Below are positions 1 through 11,830 of a stretch of DNA of 64,000 nt, piece by piece. Positions within the stretch are counted from its first letter, which is position 1. Every line of letters starts with the position of its first letter. Source of the stretch: Branchiostoma floridae (Eukaryota > Chordata > Leptocardii > Amphioxiformes > Branchiostomatidae). The notes beneath the pieces were generated by a model. It was not told where the DNA came from. It did not search any database and was given only the letters and a program-made list of their open reading frames with translations. The DNA is taken from NCBI RefSeq assembly GCF_000003815.2, contig NC_049983.1:3420282-3484281 (forward strand). Reading direction: 5' to 3'. The translations under genes and the position numbers were made by a program.

Positions 1-740
1 CGCACTGTTATTGATATCTAGACACGCCGTTGCAATAGGTTCTATATTCTTTCACAACATTTGAATTTGAAGTTGTTTGGTTTAGATTCTCGATGTTCTT
101 CATAATGGATCATCTATTGAAACAGAGGACGAATAGCTAGAGACAACAGCCTGACAAAGCATATCGCAACGAATTTGGCGGACTTATAATAAACTGACGT
201 GTCGACCTTAGAAACAAAATTGCAGAGCAGTCGGTTAGTTACGAGTTAACTTTACTTGTCACCAGCCAAACAGCAGTAGCACGGTCCCCAGTTTATTCTA
301 CTTCAAAATGTTTATTTTCAGAGATCATCCTCTTACCGTCTTCTCGGCTCATTGTATGTTTTAATTTTTATCTACCCGATCACATTAAACGGGGGTTGAA
401 GACATACGAACATCGACCGATGGGCGTATTACTGTCCAAAACTGTCATTTAGAGATCCAAGACCCATCCGCCGATCGATTTCGTGCTCTGTGACAAGGAA
501 TTTCGTGGGAATTATGAATGCATACCTACAGAAATCATTTTTGAATTATTGATGATGAAGATGAAATTAACTTTCATCCATAGAAGATACAATTTTGAAG
601 TGTTCATGCAGTAACATTACCCCTGAAGATGACATCTGAAATATATGTCATATATCGCTCAGAAAATATTAGCTCAATATTGAAAGGCTGTATATAATCA
701 AAAGTCACTGCATGAAAAAAAAGAGGTCGATCGGAAGATG
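1..740. other. Non-coding, no recognisable feature
   Basis: AT-rich unique-looking sequence. No open frame with coding character, no RNA gene and no clear repeat was seen. Confidence 0.5.
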
Positions 741-1180
741 GGGTCGACCAAAACGGCTCATACTTGGAATGTGAGATAGGTATGTAAAACTATAAACAGC
801 CATGTAATTAAAACCCTCACGCTATGTCTACCTACGCTATAAGGTTATGTGTGTTTTTGAGTGTGTGTATATGTAGAAGACCAGCATTACTCAAGAATGC
901 CCGGATGGACTGTATTGATATTTGGTACGTGGGTCGGTCTTTATTAGATCTTGAAACGATTCGTTTTTGGGCCCCTAGCGGTTTGTTTTGGTTCTACAGC
1001 GGAACTTCCTGGTTTGATATCTCGAGTTCTGGACGTGCAATGGTCGTGATTTTTGTGAGCTCTTAAAGACCGGGAGTAAGTGGTTTAGGTTTTGCATTCT
1101 AGCGGCTGCTGGAACCGTGTGTCAGACATTGAAAGGGAATGTCTCAGGAAGGGTTTGACGAATCGTCATGATTTTTGGTA
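741..1180 (+). repeat. Dispersed non-coding repeat, copy 1
   Basis: Shares blocks with two other places in the window: the 'aactataaacagccat' / 'attaaaaccctc' block recurs near 48520-48570, and the 'tggtacgtg' ... 'gagtaagtggt' ... 'tctggcggct' block recurs near 51800-51985. The copies are diverged and no long frame is shared, so this is an old interspersed repeat of unknown class. The 80-codon frame at 824-1066 lies in this repeat and is not considered a gene. Confidence 0.5.
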
Positions 1181-1805
1181 TAATCCTATTTGCATAATCA
1201 CTGAAGGAATTTTATAAACCCACTCCGTTCAATGATATTTCTGATAAAGATACGAGTTTTAGCATGGGTTTGTTTGTTTTTGATAACTAAGAAAATGGAG
1301 AGTAAGCACCGATAATTAAAGGGTGTGTGCTCATCATCATGTGCCAAAGGTAGTTGACAGAAGCAATTAACACAGAATTTTCATCTCTCTAAATCCCAGT
1401 CATTTTAAAAGGTCCTTACCTCCAACCAGTGAGCTTGATGGCTGGTTTTACCTTTGCTATAAAGAAAGACACATGATGATTTGACAACAACCATTGTTTA
1501 ATTAGAACACATTTAACATGAGCCGTCACAGTTAGGAAGACTTTATGGATATTTTTCGGGTTTGAATCATGATACAAGGTAAAATCTTACATTCGGTGGC
1601 AGGTTCATGGTCATTTTTGTGTGTGTAGCATCATTAAACCATGCATAATTGTCAAAAATTGCTATAGTGGAATAGGAATATTGAGTTGAGCTCAACATGA
1701 GGCATATCTTGGCTGGACTTCGTGAACGAGGCAGATAAGGATACATGAAAATGAATTTCACACATTTTGTTGTTGTTCAGCACAATGTACATCTCATAAT
1801 TTAGC
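1181..1805. other. Non-coding, no recognisable feature
   Basis: AT-rich; only a short chance open frame (1567-1761, minus). Nothing supported. Confidence 0.5.
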
Positions 1806-4800
1806 AAGTTCCGAGAAGTGGCATACCCCGATACCCTTGTAGCGGCAAGACCTACTACAATACTACAGGACGTTTCAACCCATCCGTATAATGTAATACA
1901 TCAGTAGGAACGGTCAACCTCAATATCTTTTACGGCATGAAAGGCCAGGTCGTCCCGTACACCAGCAGTGGCGTGCCCCGCTACCCTCGTTGCGGCAAGA
2001 CCTACTACAATACTACACTACTACAGGGCATTTCAGACCATCTGTATAATGTAATACATCAGTAGGAACGGTTAACCTCAAGATCTTTTACGGCATGAAA
2101 GGCCAGGTCGCCCCGTACGTGAGCAGCGGTGTACCCCGATACCATTGTAGCGGTAAGACTTACTACAATACTACAATACTACAGGACGTTTCAACCCATC
2201 CGTATAATGTAATACATCAGTAGGAACGGTCAACCTAAATATATCTTTTACGGCATGAAAGGCCAGGTAGTCCCGTAAACCAGCAGTGGCGTGCCCCGCT
2301 ACCCTCGTAGTGGCAACACCTACTACAATACTACACTACTACAGGGCATTTCAGACCATCCGAATAATGTAATAAATCAGTAGGAACGGTCAACCTCAAT
2401 ATGTTTTACGGCATGAGAGGCCAGGTCATCCCGTAAACCAGCAGTGGCGTGACCCGCTACCCTCGTAGCGGCAAGACCTACTACAATACTACACTACTAC
2501 AGGCATTTCAGACCATTCGTATAATGTTATACATCAGTAGAAACGGTCAACCTTAATATCTTTTACGGCCTGAAATGCCAGGTCGCCCCATACGTGAGCA
2601 GCGGTGTACCCCGATACCCTTGTAGCGGTAAGACTTACTACAATACTACACTACTACAGGGCATTTTAGACCATCCGTATAATGTCACACCAGTCGAAAC
2701 GATCAACCACAATATCTTTTACGGCTGAAAGGCCAGGTCGTCCCGTACACGAGAAGTGGCATGCCCCGATACCCTTGTAGCGGTAAGACTTACTACAATA
2801 CTACAATACTACAGGGTATTTTAGACCATCCTTATAATGTCAAACCAGTCGAAACGATCAACCACAATATCTTCTACGGTGGAAAGCCCAGGTCGTCCCG
2901 AACACGAGAAGTGGCATGCCCTGATACCCTTGTAGCAGCAGGACCTACTACATTACTACAATGCTACAGGGCATTTTAGGCCATACGCATAATGTCACAC
3001 CAGTCGAAACGATCAACCACAATATCTTCTACGGTGGAAAGCCCAGGTCGTCCCGTACACGAGAAGTGGCATGCCCCGAAACCCTTGTAGCGGCAAGACC
3101 TACTACGATACTACAATACTACAGGGAATTTTATTCCTTCCGTATAATGTCAGACGAGTCGAAACGACCAACCACAATATCTTTTACGGCTGAAAGGCCA
3201 GGTAGTCCCGTACACAAGCAGTGCATGCCCCGATACCCTTGTAGTTGCAAGACCTACTAAAATACTACACTACTACAGGGCATTTCAGACCATCTGTATA
3301 ATGTAATACATCAGTAGGAACGGTTACCCTCAATATCTTTTACGGCATGAAAGGCCAGGTCGTCCCGTACACCAGCAGTGGCGTGCCCCGCTACCCTCGT
3401 AGCGGCAAGACCTACTACAATACTACACTACTACAGGGCATTTCAGACCATCTGTATAATGTAATACATCAGTAGGAACGGTTAACCTCAATATCTTTTA
3501 CGGCATGAAAGGCCAGGTCGTCCCGTACACCAGCAGTGGCGTGCCCCGCTACCCTCGTAGCGGTAAGACCTACTACAATACTACACTACTACAGGGCATT
3601 TCAGACCATCTGTATAATGTAATAAATCAGAAGGAACGGTTAACCTCAAGATCTTTTACGGCATGAAAGGCCAGGTCGTCCCGTACACCAGCAGTGGCGT
3701 GCCCCGCTACCCTCGTAGCGGAAAGACCTACTACAATACTACACTACTACAGGGCATTTCAGACCATACGTATAATGTGATACATCAGTAGGAACGGTCA
3801 ACCTCAATATCTATTACGGCATGGAAGGCCAGGTCGTTCCGTACACCAGCAGTGGCGTGCCCCGCTACCCTCGTAGCGGTAAGACCTACTACAATACTAC
3901 ACTACTACAGGGCATTTCAGACCATCTGTATAATGTAATAAATCAGAAGGAACGGTTAACCTCAAGATCTTTTACGGCATGAAAGGCCAGGTCGTCCCGT
4001 ACACCAGCAGTGGCGTGCCCCGCTACCCTCGTAGCGGAAAGACCTACTACAATACTACACTACTACAGGGCATTTCAGACCATACGTATAATGTGATACA
4101 TCAGTAGGAACGGTCAACCTCAATATCTATTACGGCATGGAAGGCCAGGTCGTTCCGTACACCAGCAGTGGCGTGCCCCGCTACCCTCGTAGCGGTAAGA
4201 CCTACTACAATACTACACTACTACAGGGCATTTCAGACCATACGTATAATGTGATACATCAGTAGAAACGGTCAACCACAATATCTTCTACGGCTGGAAG
4301 CCCAGGTCGTCCCGTACACCAGCAGTGGCGTGCCCCGCTACCCTCGTAGCGGTAAGACCTACTACAATACTACACTACTACAGGGCATTTCAGGCCATAT
4401 GTATAATGTGATACATCAGTAGAAACGGTCAACCACAATATCTTCTACGGCTGAAAGCCCAGGTCGTCCCATACACGACAAGTGGCATGCCTCGATTCCC
4501 TTGTAGTGGCAAGACCTACTACAATACTACACTACTACTGGGAATTTCAGACCATACGTATAATGTGATACATCAGTAGAAAGAGTCAACCACATATCTT
4601 CTACGGCATGAAAGGCCAGGTCGTCCCGTACACCAGCAGTGGCGTGCCCCGCTACCCTCGTAGCGGCAAGACCTACTACAATACTACACTACTACAGGGC
4701 ATTTCAGACCATCTGTATAATGTAATACATCAGTAGGAACGGTTAACCTCAAGATCTTTTACGGCATGAAAGGCCAGGTCGTCCCGTACACCAGCAGTGG

Positions 4801-5195
4801 CGTGCCCCGCTACCCTCGTAGCGGAAAGACCTACTACAATACTACACTACTACAGGGCATTTCAGACCATACGTATAATGTGATACATCAGTAGAAACGG
4901 TCAACCACAATATCTTCTACGGCTGAAAGCCCAGGTCGTCCCGTACACCAGCAGTGGCGTGCCCCGCTACCCTCGTAGCGGTAAGACCTACTACAATACT
5001 ACACTACTACAGGGCATTTCAGGCCATACGTATAATGTGATACATCAGTAGAAACGGTCAACCGCAATATCTTTTACGGCGGAAAGCCCAGGTCATCCCG
5101 CACACGAGCAGTGACATGCCCCGATACCCTTATGGCGGCAAGACCTGCTACAATGCTACATGGCATTTTAGACCATATGTATAGTGTAATACACC
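1806..5195. repeat. 158-bp satellite array (about 21 copies)
   Basis: Head-to-tail repeats with a period of about 158-159 bp, for example the motif 'gtgccccgctaccctcg' at 3382, 3541 and 3699. Every unit carries 'cctactacaatactac', 'aatgtaatacatcagtagg' and 'cggcatgaaaggccagg' variants. The left third is more diverged. In the middle a dimeric period of 316 bp is visible: the variant 'aatcagaaggaacgg' recurs at 3625 and 3941. Short open frames in it (2761-3260) are by-products of the repeat; no start context or splice evidence supports coding. Confidence 0.95.
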
Positions 5196-5199
5196 AGTA

Positions 5200-5660
5200 G
5201 GAACGGCCATGCGCAACAGCGATGATGCGCCTTTCACATGTACTTCGCGATCGGGCATGCACCTTGATGGGCCCCGCATCCCTGGCTGCGCTTGCCGACA
5301 ATTTCGTGACGTTATCGACGCGTACATCGTGATGATGTGGCGTACACATGGACGGCGCGATCGGGCACGGGCCCCGACAGGACCCCGTATCTCTGGCTGC
5401 GCTTGCCGACAAATTCGTGACGTTATCGACGTGTACATCGTGATGATGTAGCGTACACATGGACGGCGCGATCGGGCACGGGCCCCAACAGGACCCCGTA
5501 TCCCTGGCTGCGCTTGCCGAAAATTTCTTGACGTTATCGACGCGTACACTGTGATGATGTAGCGTACACATGGACGGCGCAGTCGGGCATGGACCCCGAT
5601 AGACCCCCGCAAGCCTGGCTGCGCTTGCCGGCGATTTCGTGATGTCTTACATGAAACATC
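5200..5660. repeat. 111-bp minisatellite (4 copies)
   Basis: Four tandem units; 'ctggctgcgcttgccg' occurs at 5283, 5393, 5504 and 5615. It is GC-rich against an AT-rich background. Because 111 is divisible by three, open frames of 165 and 178 codons run through it on the minus strand in two different frames, which argues that neither is a real protein. It directly abuts the 158-bp satellite. Confidence 0.9.
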
Positions 5661-6790
5661 TGCCAAAACTGCTCTTGACTCCACATAATTATTCGAAGAC
5701 GGAAGCTGTACATCGTCAGAAACACAATTGAGGAAAAAATGTTTTACGCCTGGTACTCGTCATACTTTATTTTATACTTCACCCCTAAAATGGAATGAAT
5801 TTGATTCAATTGGAAATTAGCTTCTTTTAACAGTGAATGTTCTCACATAGAAGTTAGAGAGCATCCCAAATTGGACTTCAATTTTGAAAAAAATCTGTTC
5901 AACGAATGTTTATCTAGATTAATCCCAGTTTAATTAGCAAACTTGATATTCTAATGTTCGTACCGAAGGGAACAATCTTACTTCGATTTACATTATGGGC
6001 TCCATTGTCACTAGGTATAGAATGTACTTGAGAAATTCCACTAAGTAAGATTCTCTCTCTTTCTCATTCTCTTTTTTCTCTTAAGTGATTTCTTCTGCAA
6101 TAATGTGCTGAATTGTTAGGAGGCAATTTTGATCCATACAGCGGACTCTGATACTCTTATATAGGACTCTATGAATAAAAGGCGATTGTATGGAATGAAC
6201 AAGGTTTTTACAGAATACATACGTGTCTTACAGAACTCTAACAACCCACTACTGTAAGAATTAAGAATGAATTACGAGGTTCAAAATAATTTCAACGAAT
6301 ACATACACTTTTTTACGATAAGCTTACATTGTAAAAACCCCGTATAATTCGCACGTTTCTAAGTCGTTAATGGTATGAATTCCGTCAATTTCGTCTGAAT
6401 TTTAAGACACCATTTTTTTTAGTGAAAACAAACTTAGCGTCGTGTCTGTATTTGTTTATTGGCTTGTACAATATTGTCATTTATGATATACAAAAATGTC
6501 TTTGTTTTAGGCTATTCTCCGAGTACAAATCATAGAAATTTTGCGATAATCCTTTACTAATCTGTGTCATACAAATGCTAGATACGTTACACCACTACAA
6601 AGCGTTATACATTTGCCACCTCATACTCACGCAAAATAATGTGTCCATGACAGCATACATACAGCGATGTCACCTTTATATAGCCAGTAGAAAGTTTAAT
6701 TCTGCTGTTTTACATCACCCTGTTAATTTTCAAATACCAATACTAGTTAGTTCATGTTGATTTGATTATAGGTGAAATGTATTGCTCGAC
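5661..6790. other. Non-coding, no recognisable feature
   Basis: AT-rich, no coding frame of note, a short CT tract near 6050. Nothing supported. Confidence 0.5.
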
Positions 6791-6880
6791 ATTTATACAT
6801 TGTACAATGTATGGCAACGGCTGTTACACAAGTACAAAATAAGTGTATAGAACAAGACTTGATATCCGAATTAACATAAC
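6791..6880 (+). repeat. Short dispersed repeat ('ggcaacggc...acacaagtac')
   Basis: A diverged copy of a repeat seen also near 39990-40100 and near 37640-37880. Shared blocks are 'tgtatggcaacggc', 'acacaagtac' and 'tatagaacaag'. The 37.6-kb copy is interrupted by an inserted element. Confidence 0.45.
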
Positions 6881-6908
6881 AAGAAGGGCTAACAAAAGTC
6901 TTTGATAT

Positions 6909-7166
6909 AGACCCCGTTCACACTCAAAAAAAATGAAGCGGCTTCAACGTGGAAGCCGCTTGAACGTGCAATCCGCTTCAAATTACGTTCACACTCATTA
7001 CAGACAATCAGATTAATCGCACACAATCCAAGCTGATTGTGATTCCGTACCTGGACTTTTTGCACAACATTGTTTGTAGGTTTTCTCAAACCCACTCTTA
7101 ATAGTCTTATATCATGATCCAGAGAGAGATCTGTTCAAAGATATGCTTGTTTTTTGTGATTTTTTT
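6909..7166 (+). repeat. Extra tandem copy of MITE left end
   Basis: Begins with the same terminal sequence ('agaccccgttcacactca') as the full element that follows, then repeats its sub-terminal part ('acaatccaa', 'ttaggttttct'-like and 'tctgttcaaagat' blocks) about 258 bp upstream of the equivalent positions. It has no matching right end, so it is a tandem duplication of the left end or a truncated neighbour. Confidence 0.65.
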
Positions 7167-7844
7167 AGACCCCGTTCACACTCAGAAAAAGCAAGTGGAT
7201 TAAACATTGATCCGAATCATGTTTGCAAACCGCTTGAAAAAAGTTGCGTCCACACTCATTACAGACGAGCCGATTAATCGCCCACAATCCAATCCGAATG
7301 AGTACTTTACTTTCGTACAGCATTGCTCCTAGGTTTTCTTAGAGAGGTCTGCTCAAAGATGTCCTTTTTTTACTTGGATTTTTTCGAGCTTGATTTGTTT
7401 CCTCTCTCCTCCAAAGCGCAATCAAAAGCTTCCTTTGTTTCCAATTCCACTTGCCTTGACCCTACAGCATCTTTTGTTCTTTCCGGACATTATTGATAGG
7501 CACAGAAATAAGTAACATGAGCAAACCTGTTAGTGTGGCGCGTGTTTCAGCTCTCGCTCTATGCAAACTTTGACCCCGTGTACCTAGATATACAACCTCC
7601 AAATGGGGTAAATCGGAAATTTGCATAGAATCTATCCACTTTGAGTTCACACTCAAGATTTGAGCCAAGCGGATTGTTCGCAAGTGTCTCAAACTACCTC
7701 CCAGGGATGGATTGCAAACGAGCCGGATCGGAGAAAATACAAGCCGCTTGGAGCGTTCACACTGATAAAACGATCCGGATCCTTGCAGTTTAAGCGGCTT
7801 GCACGTTTAATCCGGCTTGCTTTTTCTGTGTGTGAACGGGGTCT
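7167..7844. mobile_element. Non-autonomous DNA transposon (MITE), Harbinger-like
   Basis: Both ends carry inverted copies: left 'agaccccgttcacactcag' then 'aaaaagcaag', right 'cttgctttttctgtgtgtg' then 'aacggggtct'. The outer bases read TTA|GACC...GGTC|TTA, compatible with the 3-bp TTA/TAA target duplication of PIF/Harbinger elements. Internal sequence is a series of 'aagcggcttg'-type inverted motifs and contains no transposase. Length is about 678 bp. The superfamily assignment is inference from the duplication length only. Confidence 0.75.
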
Positions 7845-8710
7845 TAGTGTTACAATCGAGTTGGGCTATACATTGAGTTTCATTACTCTTTCTAATAGCA
7901 AAGCAGTCTTTGATATATTTGCCTATCTTTGCATTATGGTAGTTGTGGCATCCAAAGATATATACAAATCTATCTGTAGCATCGAGTCTCTTGAAATCTG
8001 CTGTACAGGATTCGTGAAATGTGAATAGCTCATTACGTAAAAAAGCTTATCTAGAACATTCCATTAAAATTATATGGATGACGTCCACGAGCGTATCAAT
8101 TTTCGTCTATTTCCAAAAAGAACGTTTTGAACCTGACTATAAATTGGACACAGCAGCTGTCAAATGAGCAAATAGATGTTGCAAAAAATTTTAAGAAATC
8201 AGGCACTAATATCGTAGAATCCTAAAGCCAATTCCAATGTCAAAGAAGAAAATGTGAAAGAACTCTGAATGAAGACTGTCATTTGGTACACCATATTCTG
8301 TGCCTTTAGTAATTTGTTCAACCTTCCTGGGCACCTACAATTCATAATGATGGCTACTTTTGTAACCAAGCTTTTCTTTTCTCCGCATGTTAGCATCAGT
8401 TTCGGGGTTCCAATTGGATGTCATCCATATAATCAAATTAACATGGCCTTACTGGTAAAAAATACATATTGTCCAGTCCAGTTGAACACTCGTAGAAGAT
8501 CAGATCACCACAACAGACTAGAAGCGCCAGTTTTAAAGCTATACTGATTATTCGTTATTAACGTATCCTTTTGGATATAATTTGAAACCAACACTTGATA
8601 CAACAATTGCATTCCAATAGTATGCTATATGTACATATGCGACTAATCTGTTTTAATGAGTCATTTGCAATGCATTATAAAAGCATAAGCACAGCAGATA
8701 TCACAGATAA
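7845..8710. other. Non-coding with diverged interspersed repeat
   Basis: The stretch near 8380-8460 ('ggatgtcatccatataatcaaat') matches short blocks near 17450, 19350 and 47275, so it belongs to an interspersed repeat. The 92-codon frame at 8269-8547 crosses that repeat and is not believed to be a gene. Confidence 0.45.
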
Positions 8711-9318
8711 TTATATTTCAGCCATACATAGTATGGTGAAATATATTGTATTCGTAATGTTTCTTTCTTTCTTCTTTCTTTCTTTCTTTCTTTCTCCTGT
8801 CAAATCTTCAAAGTGATTCGTCTCCGCCGTTCCTGGACCGAATGACCTGAAATTTGGCACAGGGGTAGAATGGGCCAATACCTTGATGCTTTTTTTCTCA
8901 GTTTTTTCATATCTGCCTCTAAAATGATTTTATTGAGATTTTTTGGTCAATTTTAGACCAAAACTGTATATTTTGGCCCCTGTACCCTGGTATTACAACC
9001 AAATGAGCTGAAATTTGACAGAGATGTGCCTTGATAATGCCCCCATATAAATTCGATAACACTTTTGGTGTACAGTACAACAAAATGCTTATTTTTGCGA
9101 TTTTTTGACCAATTTTTGACCAAAAAAGGACACTTTTGGCCCCTGTACCCTGGTATTACAACCAAATGAGCTGAAATTTGACAGAGATGTGCCTTGATAA
9201 TGCCCCCATATAAATTCAATAACACTTTTGGTGTACAGTACAACAAAATGCTTATTTTTGCGATTTTTTGACCAATTTTTGACCAAAAAAGGACACTTTG
9301 GGCTCCTGTACCTTGGTA
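8711..9318 (+). repeat. Interspersed repeat with hairpin head and 162-bp tandem body
   Basis: It begins with an imperfect palindrome ('atatttcagccatac' ... 'gtatggtgaaatat'), followed by a (TTTC)n tract at 8761-8797 and then units starting 'ggcccctgtaccctgg' at 8975 and 9138, plus the start of a third at 9300. The same order of head, (TTTC)n and 'ctgtaccctggtatt' body is present at 60808-61400, so this is a mobile repeat family. No protein is encoded; minus-strand open frames (8953-9457) follow the repeat. Confidence 0.8.
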
Positions 9319-9990
9319 TAGTCTCTTGTGCCATATATTGACTGCAAGCAATGTAAGCTCTTACCATCTTCCTATCTAACAGTACATACTGTGATATGAA
9401 CTGTGACATACAGCATGTTCCACATTTAGTTGCTTTTGGGACTTTCAGATGAGTCATTCCTTACAAATTACATCTGAAAGAAATTCAGGAGAAAATGATT
9501 CTCATGAAAACTGCGAACTGTAACCATGATGTCACTGATCTTGTGCTATGCTACTTTCATGAAGACTTCAATGATGTAAATGAATGTTGATGAACAAACT
9601 TCAATGAATTTTGAACAACTAGTAAAATGGAACTGGTCAAAGTGTAGTATAAAACATTAAATGACACTGTAATAATGTAAACATTAGTGGTATATCAAAG
9701 TTATTTTATGGTCTTAAATGCATGCTATCATGTTACAATGTGTCGAAGAAGCTAGTCTTGGACGTGTGTACAATTATTGACATAGCAATACAAATACGAC
9801 TAATATCTTGCACTACAGCAATGTTAATGTTCAATAATGTCAATATTTTGATGTTGATGAATACAAATATATGCTAAGGAGCAACCAGCATATGCGAACT
9901 GGTCAAGGTGATGTACAAGACAGTGAATAATGATGTAATGTTAGTGTAAGCATGAGTGATTTATCAAATCTATGTTGATTATTATGAAGA
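9319..9990. repeat. AT-rich region with degenerate tandem duplication
   Basis: Segments 9580-9720 and 9850-9970 share ordered blocks ('aactggtcaa', 'taatgtaa', 'gtgatttatcaaa'-like), suggesting an old tandem duplication of about 270 bp. Otherwise nothing recognisable. Confidence 0.35.
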
Positions 9991-9994
9991 GCTT

Positions 9995-10915
9995 TTATAA
10001 TAGTAGGATTGATTTTTCATTGTCAGGAATAGTTGGAAAGTAAGCGTGTATTTTGGATACACTCATACATAGTTGGTTTCTTATATCATCATAAAAAGAA
10101 CAATTAGTGATAAAATAACTCTCGTCTTCCACAGCATTTGAGGGGCAATAATTACAAATCCTCTCGGACAAGGGTAGCTTCATATATCTCCCCTTTGAGC
10201 ACTAATTCTAATCTTACTGGTAGCGGAACGCTGCTCAAAGTCACAAAGTTCGAGATATTTCTCTATACAATATTCGGTTTTAACTTTTCTATAAAATCTA
10301 AGCTTGCCAGTATCGGCACACAGATTATGGAAGAAAGTTTGAATATACATATCTGAAAACCTTGGCCTTAATAGATTGCATATATGTTGAGGTTCATAGT
10401 TGGTGCTATCACCATATAATAAGTATGAGTAGCCATAGTGATCGAAGATCTCCTTAACTCGCTGTAATAGTGTCCGTCGACGAATATTTGTCAGAGATGC
10501 ATGTTGTAATCGGAGAGCATCAACTTGCAGCGGGTGTGTATCGGATTCTAGTTGTGTTAAGGTTGTCCAGAATTTTACAGTGCGCAGGGATGTATCTAAA
10601 TCTAGTGGGAATCTTCCTAGTTCTGCTCTTGCTGCTACATTGCTACTGTTTCTATGCACACCAAGTACATTCTTGCAGAAGCGGTTATGGGAATTTTCAA
10701 TAGGTGAGGTGTCATTTATAGGGTCTTTACCCCAGATTTCACATCCATACAGAAGTATTGGTTTAATACAAGTGTCGAATATTCTTAGTAGGCACTTCGG
10801 AGAGACAGACGAACGGAGTAGCGATTTGAGACTGAACATGGCCTTCCGTGCTCTGAGTGAGAGCTGTTTTGGGGACCCCGGACTAAATGTATGGTTTGGC
10901 CTCCTGAAGATCTGA
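9995..10915 (-). pseudogene. LINE reverse-transcriptase 3' end (broken)
   Basis: The minus-strand frame from about 10900 to 10180 encodes the region downstream of a non-LTR reverse transcriptase catalytic core. It has the motif 'LLYGCEIWG' preceded by a 'SVSPKCLLRIFDTCIKP' block typical of these elements. After a frameshift near 10185 the frame at 10183-9995 continues with a C-terminal zinc knuckle (C-x2-C ... C, 'RICNYCPSNAVEDESYF'). The catalytic FADD box and endonuclease are absent, so this is a 5'-truncated, frameshifted insertion. It lies within non-coding sequence. The clade is uncertain (CR1/L2-type group). Confidence 0.8.
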
Positions 10916-11237
10916 CTGGAATATTGGACTGAACTTGAAAATGTTTGTCAATGCTGCATACAACATGTAACATGTTTTATGTCATACCTGTGACGTGAAA
11001 ACGTTCCATACGGGTGTTCCGGACCGGCTGGTAACTTTCCGTACGGCCCGGGGTTATCACACGGGCTCCATTCGAATAAATCGAACTGTTTCGAGTGGGC
11101 CGAGTACGGCGCCATCGAAAGTTCGAATACCTGATTTGGACGTTGGAACATTACTGTTGCAACAATTTTTTTTCGAGGGCAACAAATTTGTTCAACTTCT
11201 GGCGCATTTCGCATCAAAACAGTGTTTTTCTCAGATG

Positions 11238-11411
11238 GGTATGACATAAATAAAATACAACACGGTGTATTCCGCATCACCCTCGGTCTCAGCCCTCCCG
11301 CGGGTCGGATCACCCTCCGGCCTTCGTCCGTCGGGCGATCCGACCCGCGGTCGGGCTGGTACCTTGGCGATACGGAATACACCGTGTTGTATTCTATATT
11401 TATGTCATACC
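11238..11411. mobile_element. Short palindromic MITE (174 bp)
   Basis: Terminal inverted repeats 'ggtatgacataaat' and 'atttatgtcatacc' continue inward as 'caacacggtgtattccg' against its complement, and the centre is a GC-rich hairpin ('gggtcggatc' ... 'gatccgaccc'). The whole element folds back on itself. A further copy of the terminal 'tttatgtcatacctg' is present at 10977-10991, so the family inserted near here more than once. No coding capacity. Confidence 0.75.
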
Positions 11412-11502
11412 TGGGCCACACAGGCTTCGAAGTTGTATCACACAGGCTTCCATCGAATAATTAGAACATACACTGCGCACGATACTGGTAAAGTACGATT
11501 TT

Positions 11503-11830
11503 GATTTTGCCTCAAGTCAGTTAGTGAAGGACAGGTGAAAGGTTGGATAGCATCTACAGACCACCAGTTAGACAGCATTTACATGTCAGTGCTGCAAGTT
11601 TGAAGATCTCTGACGCTGTCAATAACTTTGTGTCACAGGTAGGACCATATTTACTGGCCAGATTGTAGTTGAGTCAGGACGTACTTCACTGGCGACAACT
11701 ACGGCGTACTTCAGGAAGTTAAGCTGTATCGGATCCAGTTCTGTGAACTACGACGTAGCTCGGCAAAGTACGGCATAGTAGGCCGAAGTACGGACAAATT
11801 GCACGTACGACGGGTTGCCCTTAGCTTTAG
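11503..11830 (+). repeat. Dispersed inverted repeat, arm A (partner at 18335-18715)
   Basis: Reverse-complement match to 18335-18715, including the blocks 'gacagcatttaca', 'cagtgctgcaagtttgaagatctctgacgc' (partly), 'aggaccatatttactgg' and a run of 'tacggc'/'gtacgg' motifs. It contains the exon-like stretch described for arm B, but here with an extra TAG near its start, so this copy is degraded. Confidence 0.8.

Noticed and set aside
5074-5684. Minus-strand open frames of 165 and 178 codons with His/Cys-rich repeats
   Set aside because: They run through a 111-bp tandem repeat that is open in two frames purely because its length is a multiple of three.
6909-7844. CRISPR-like spaced repeats
   Set aside because: The repeated motifs are inverted-repeat transposon termini and imperfect internal motifs in a eukaryotic sequence.
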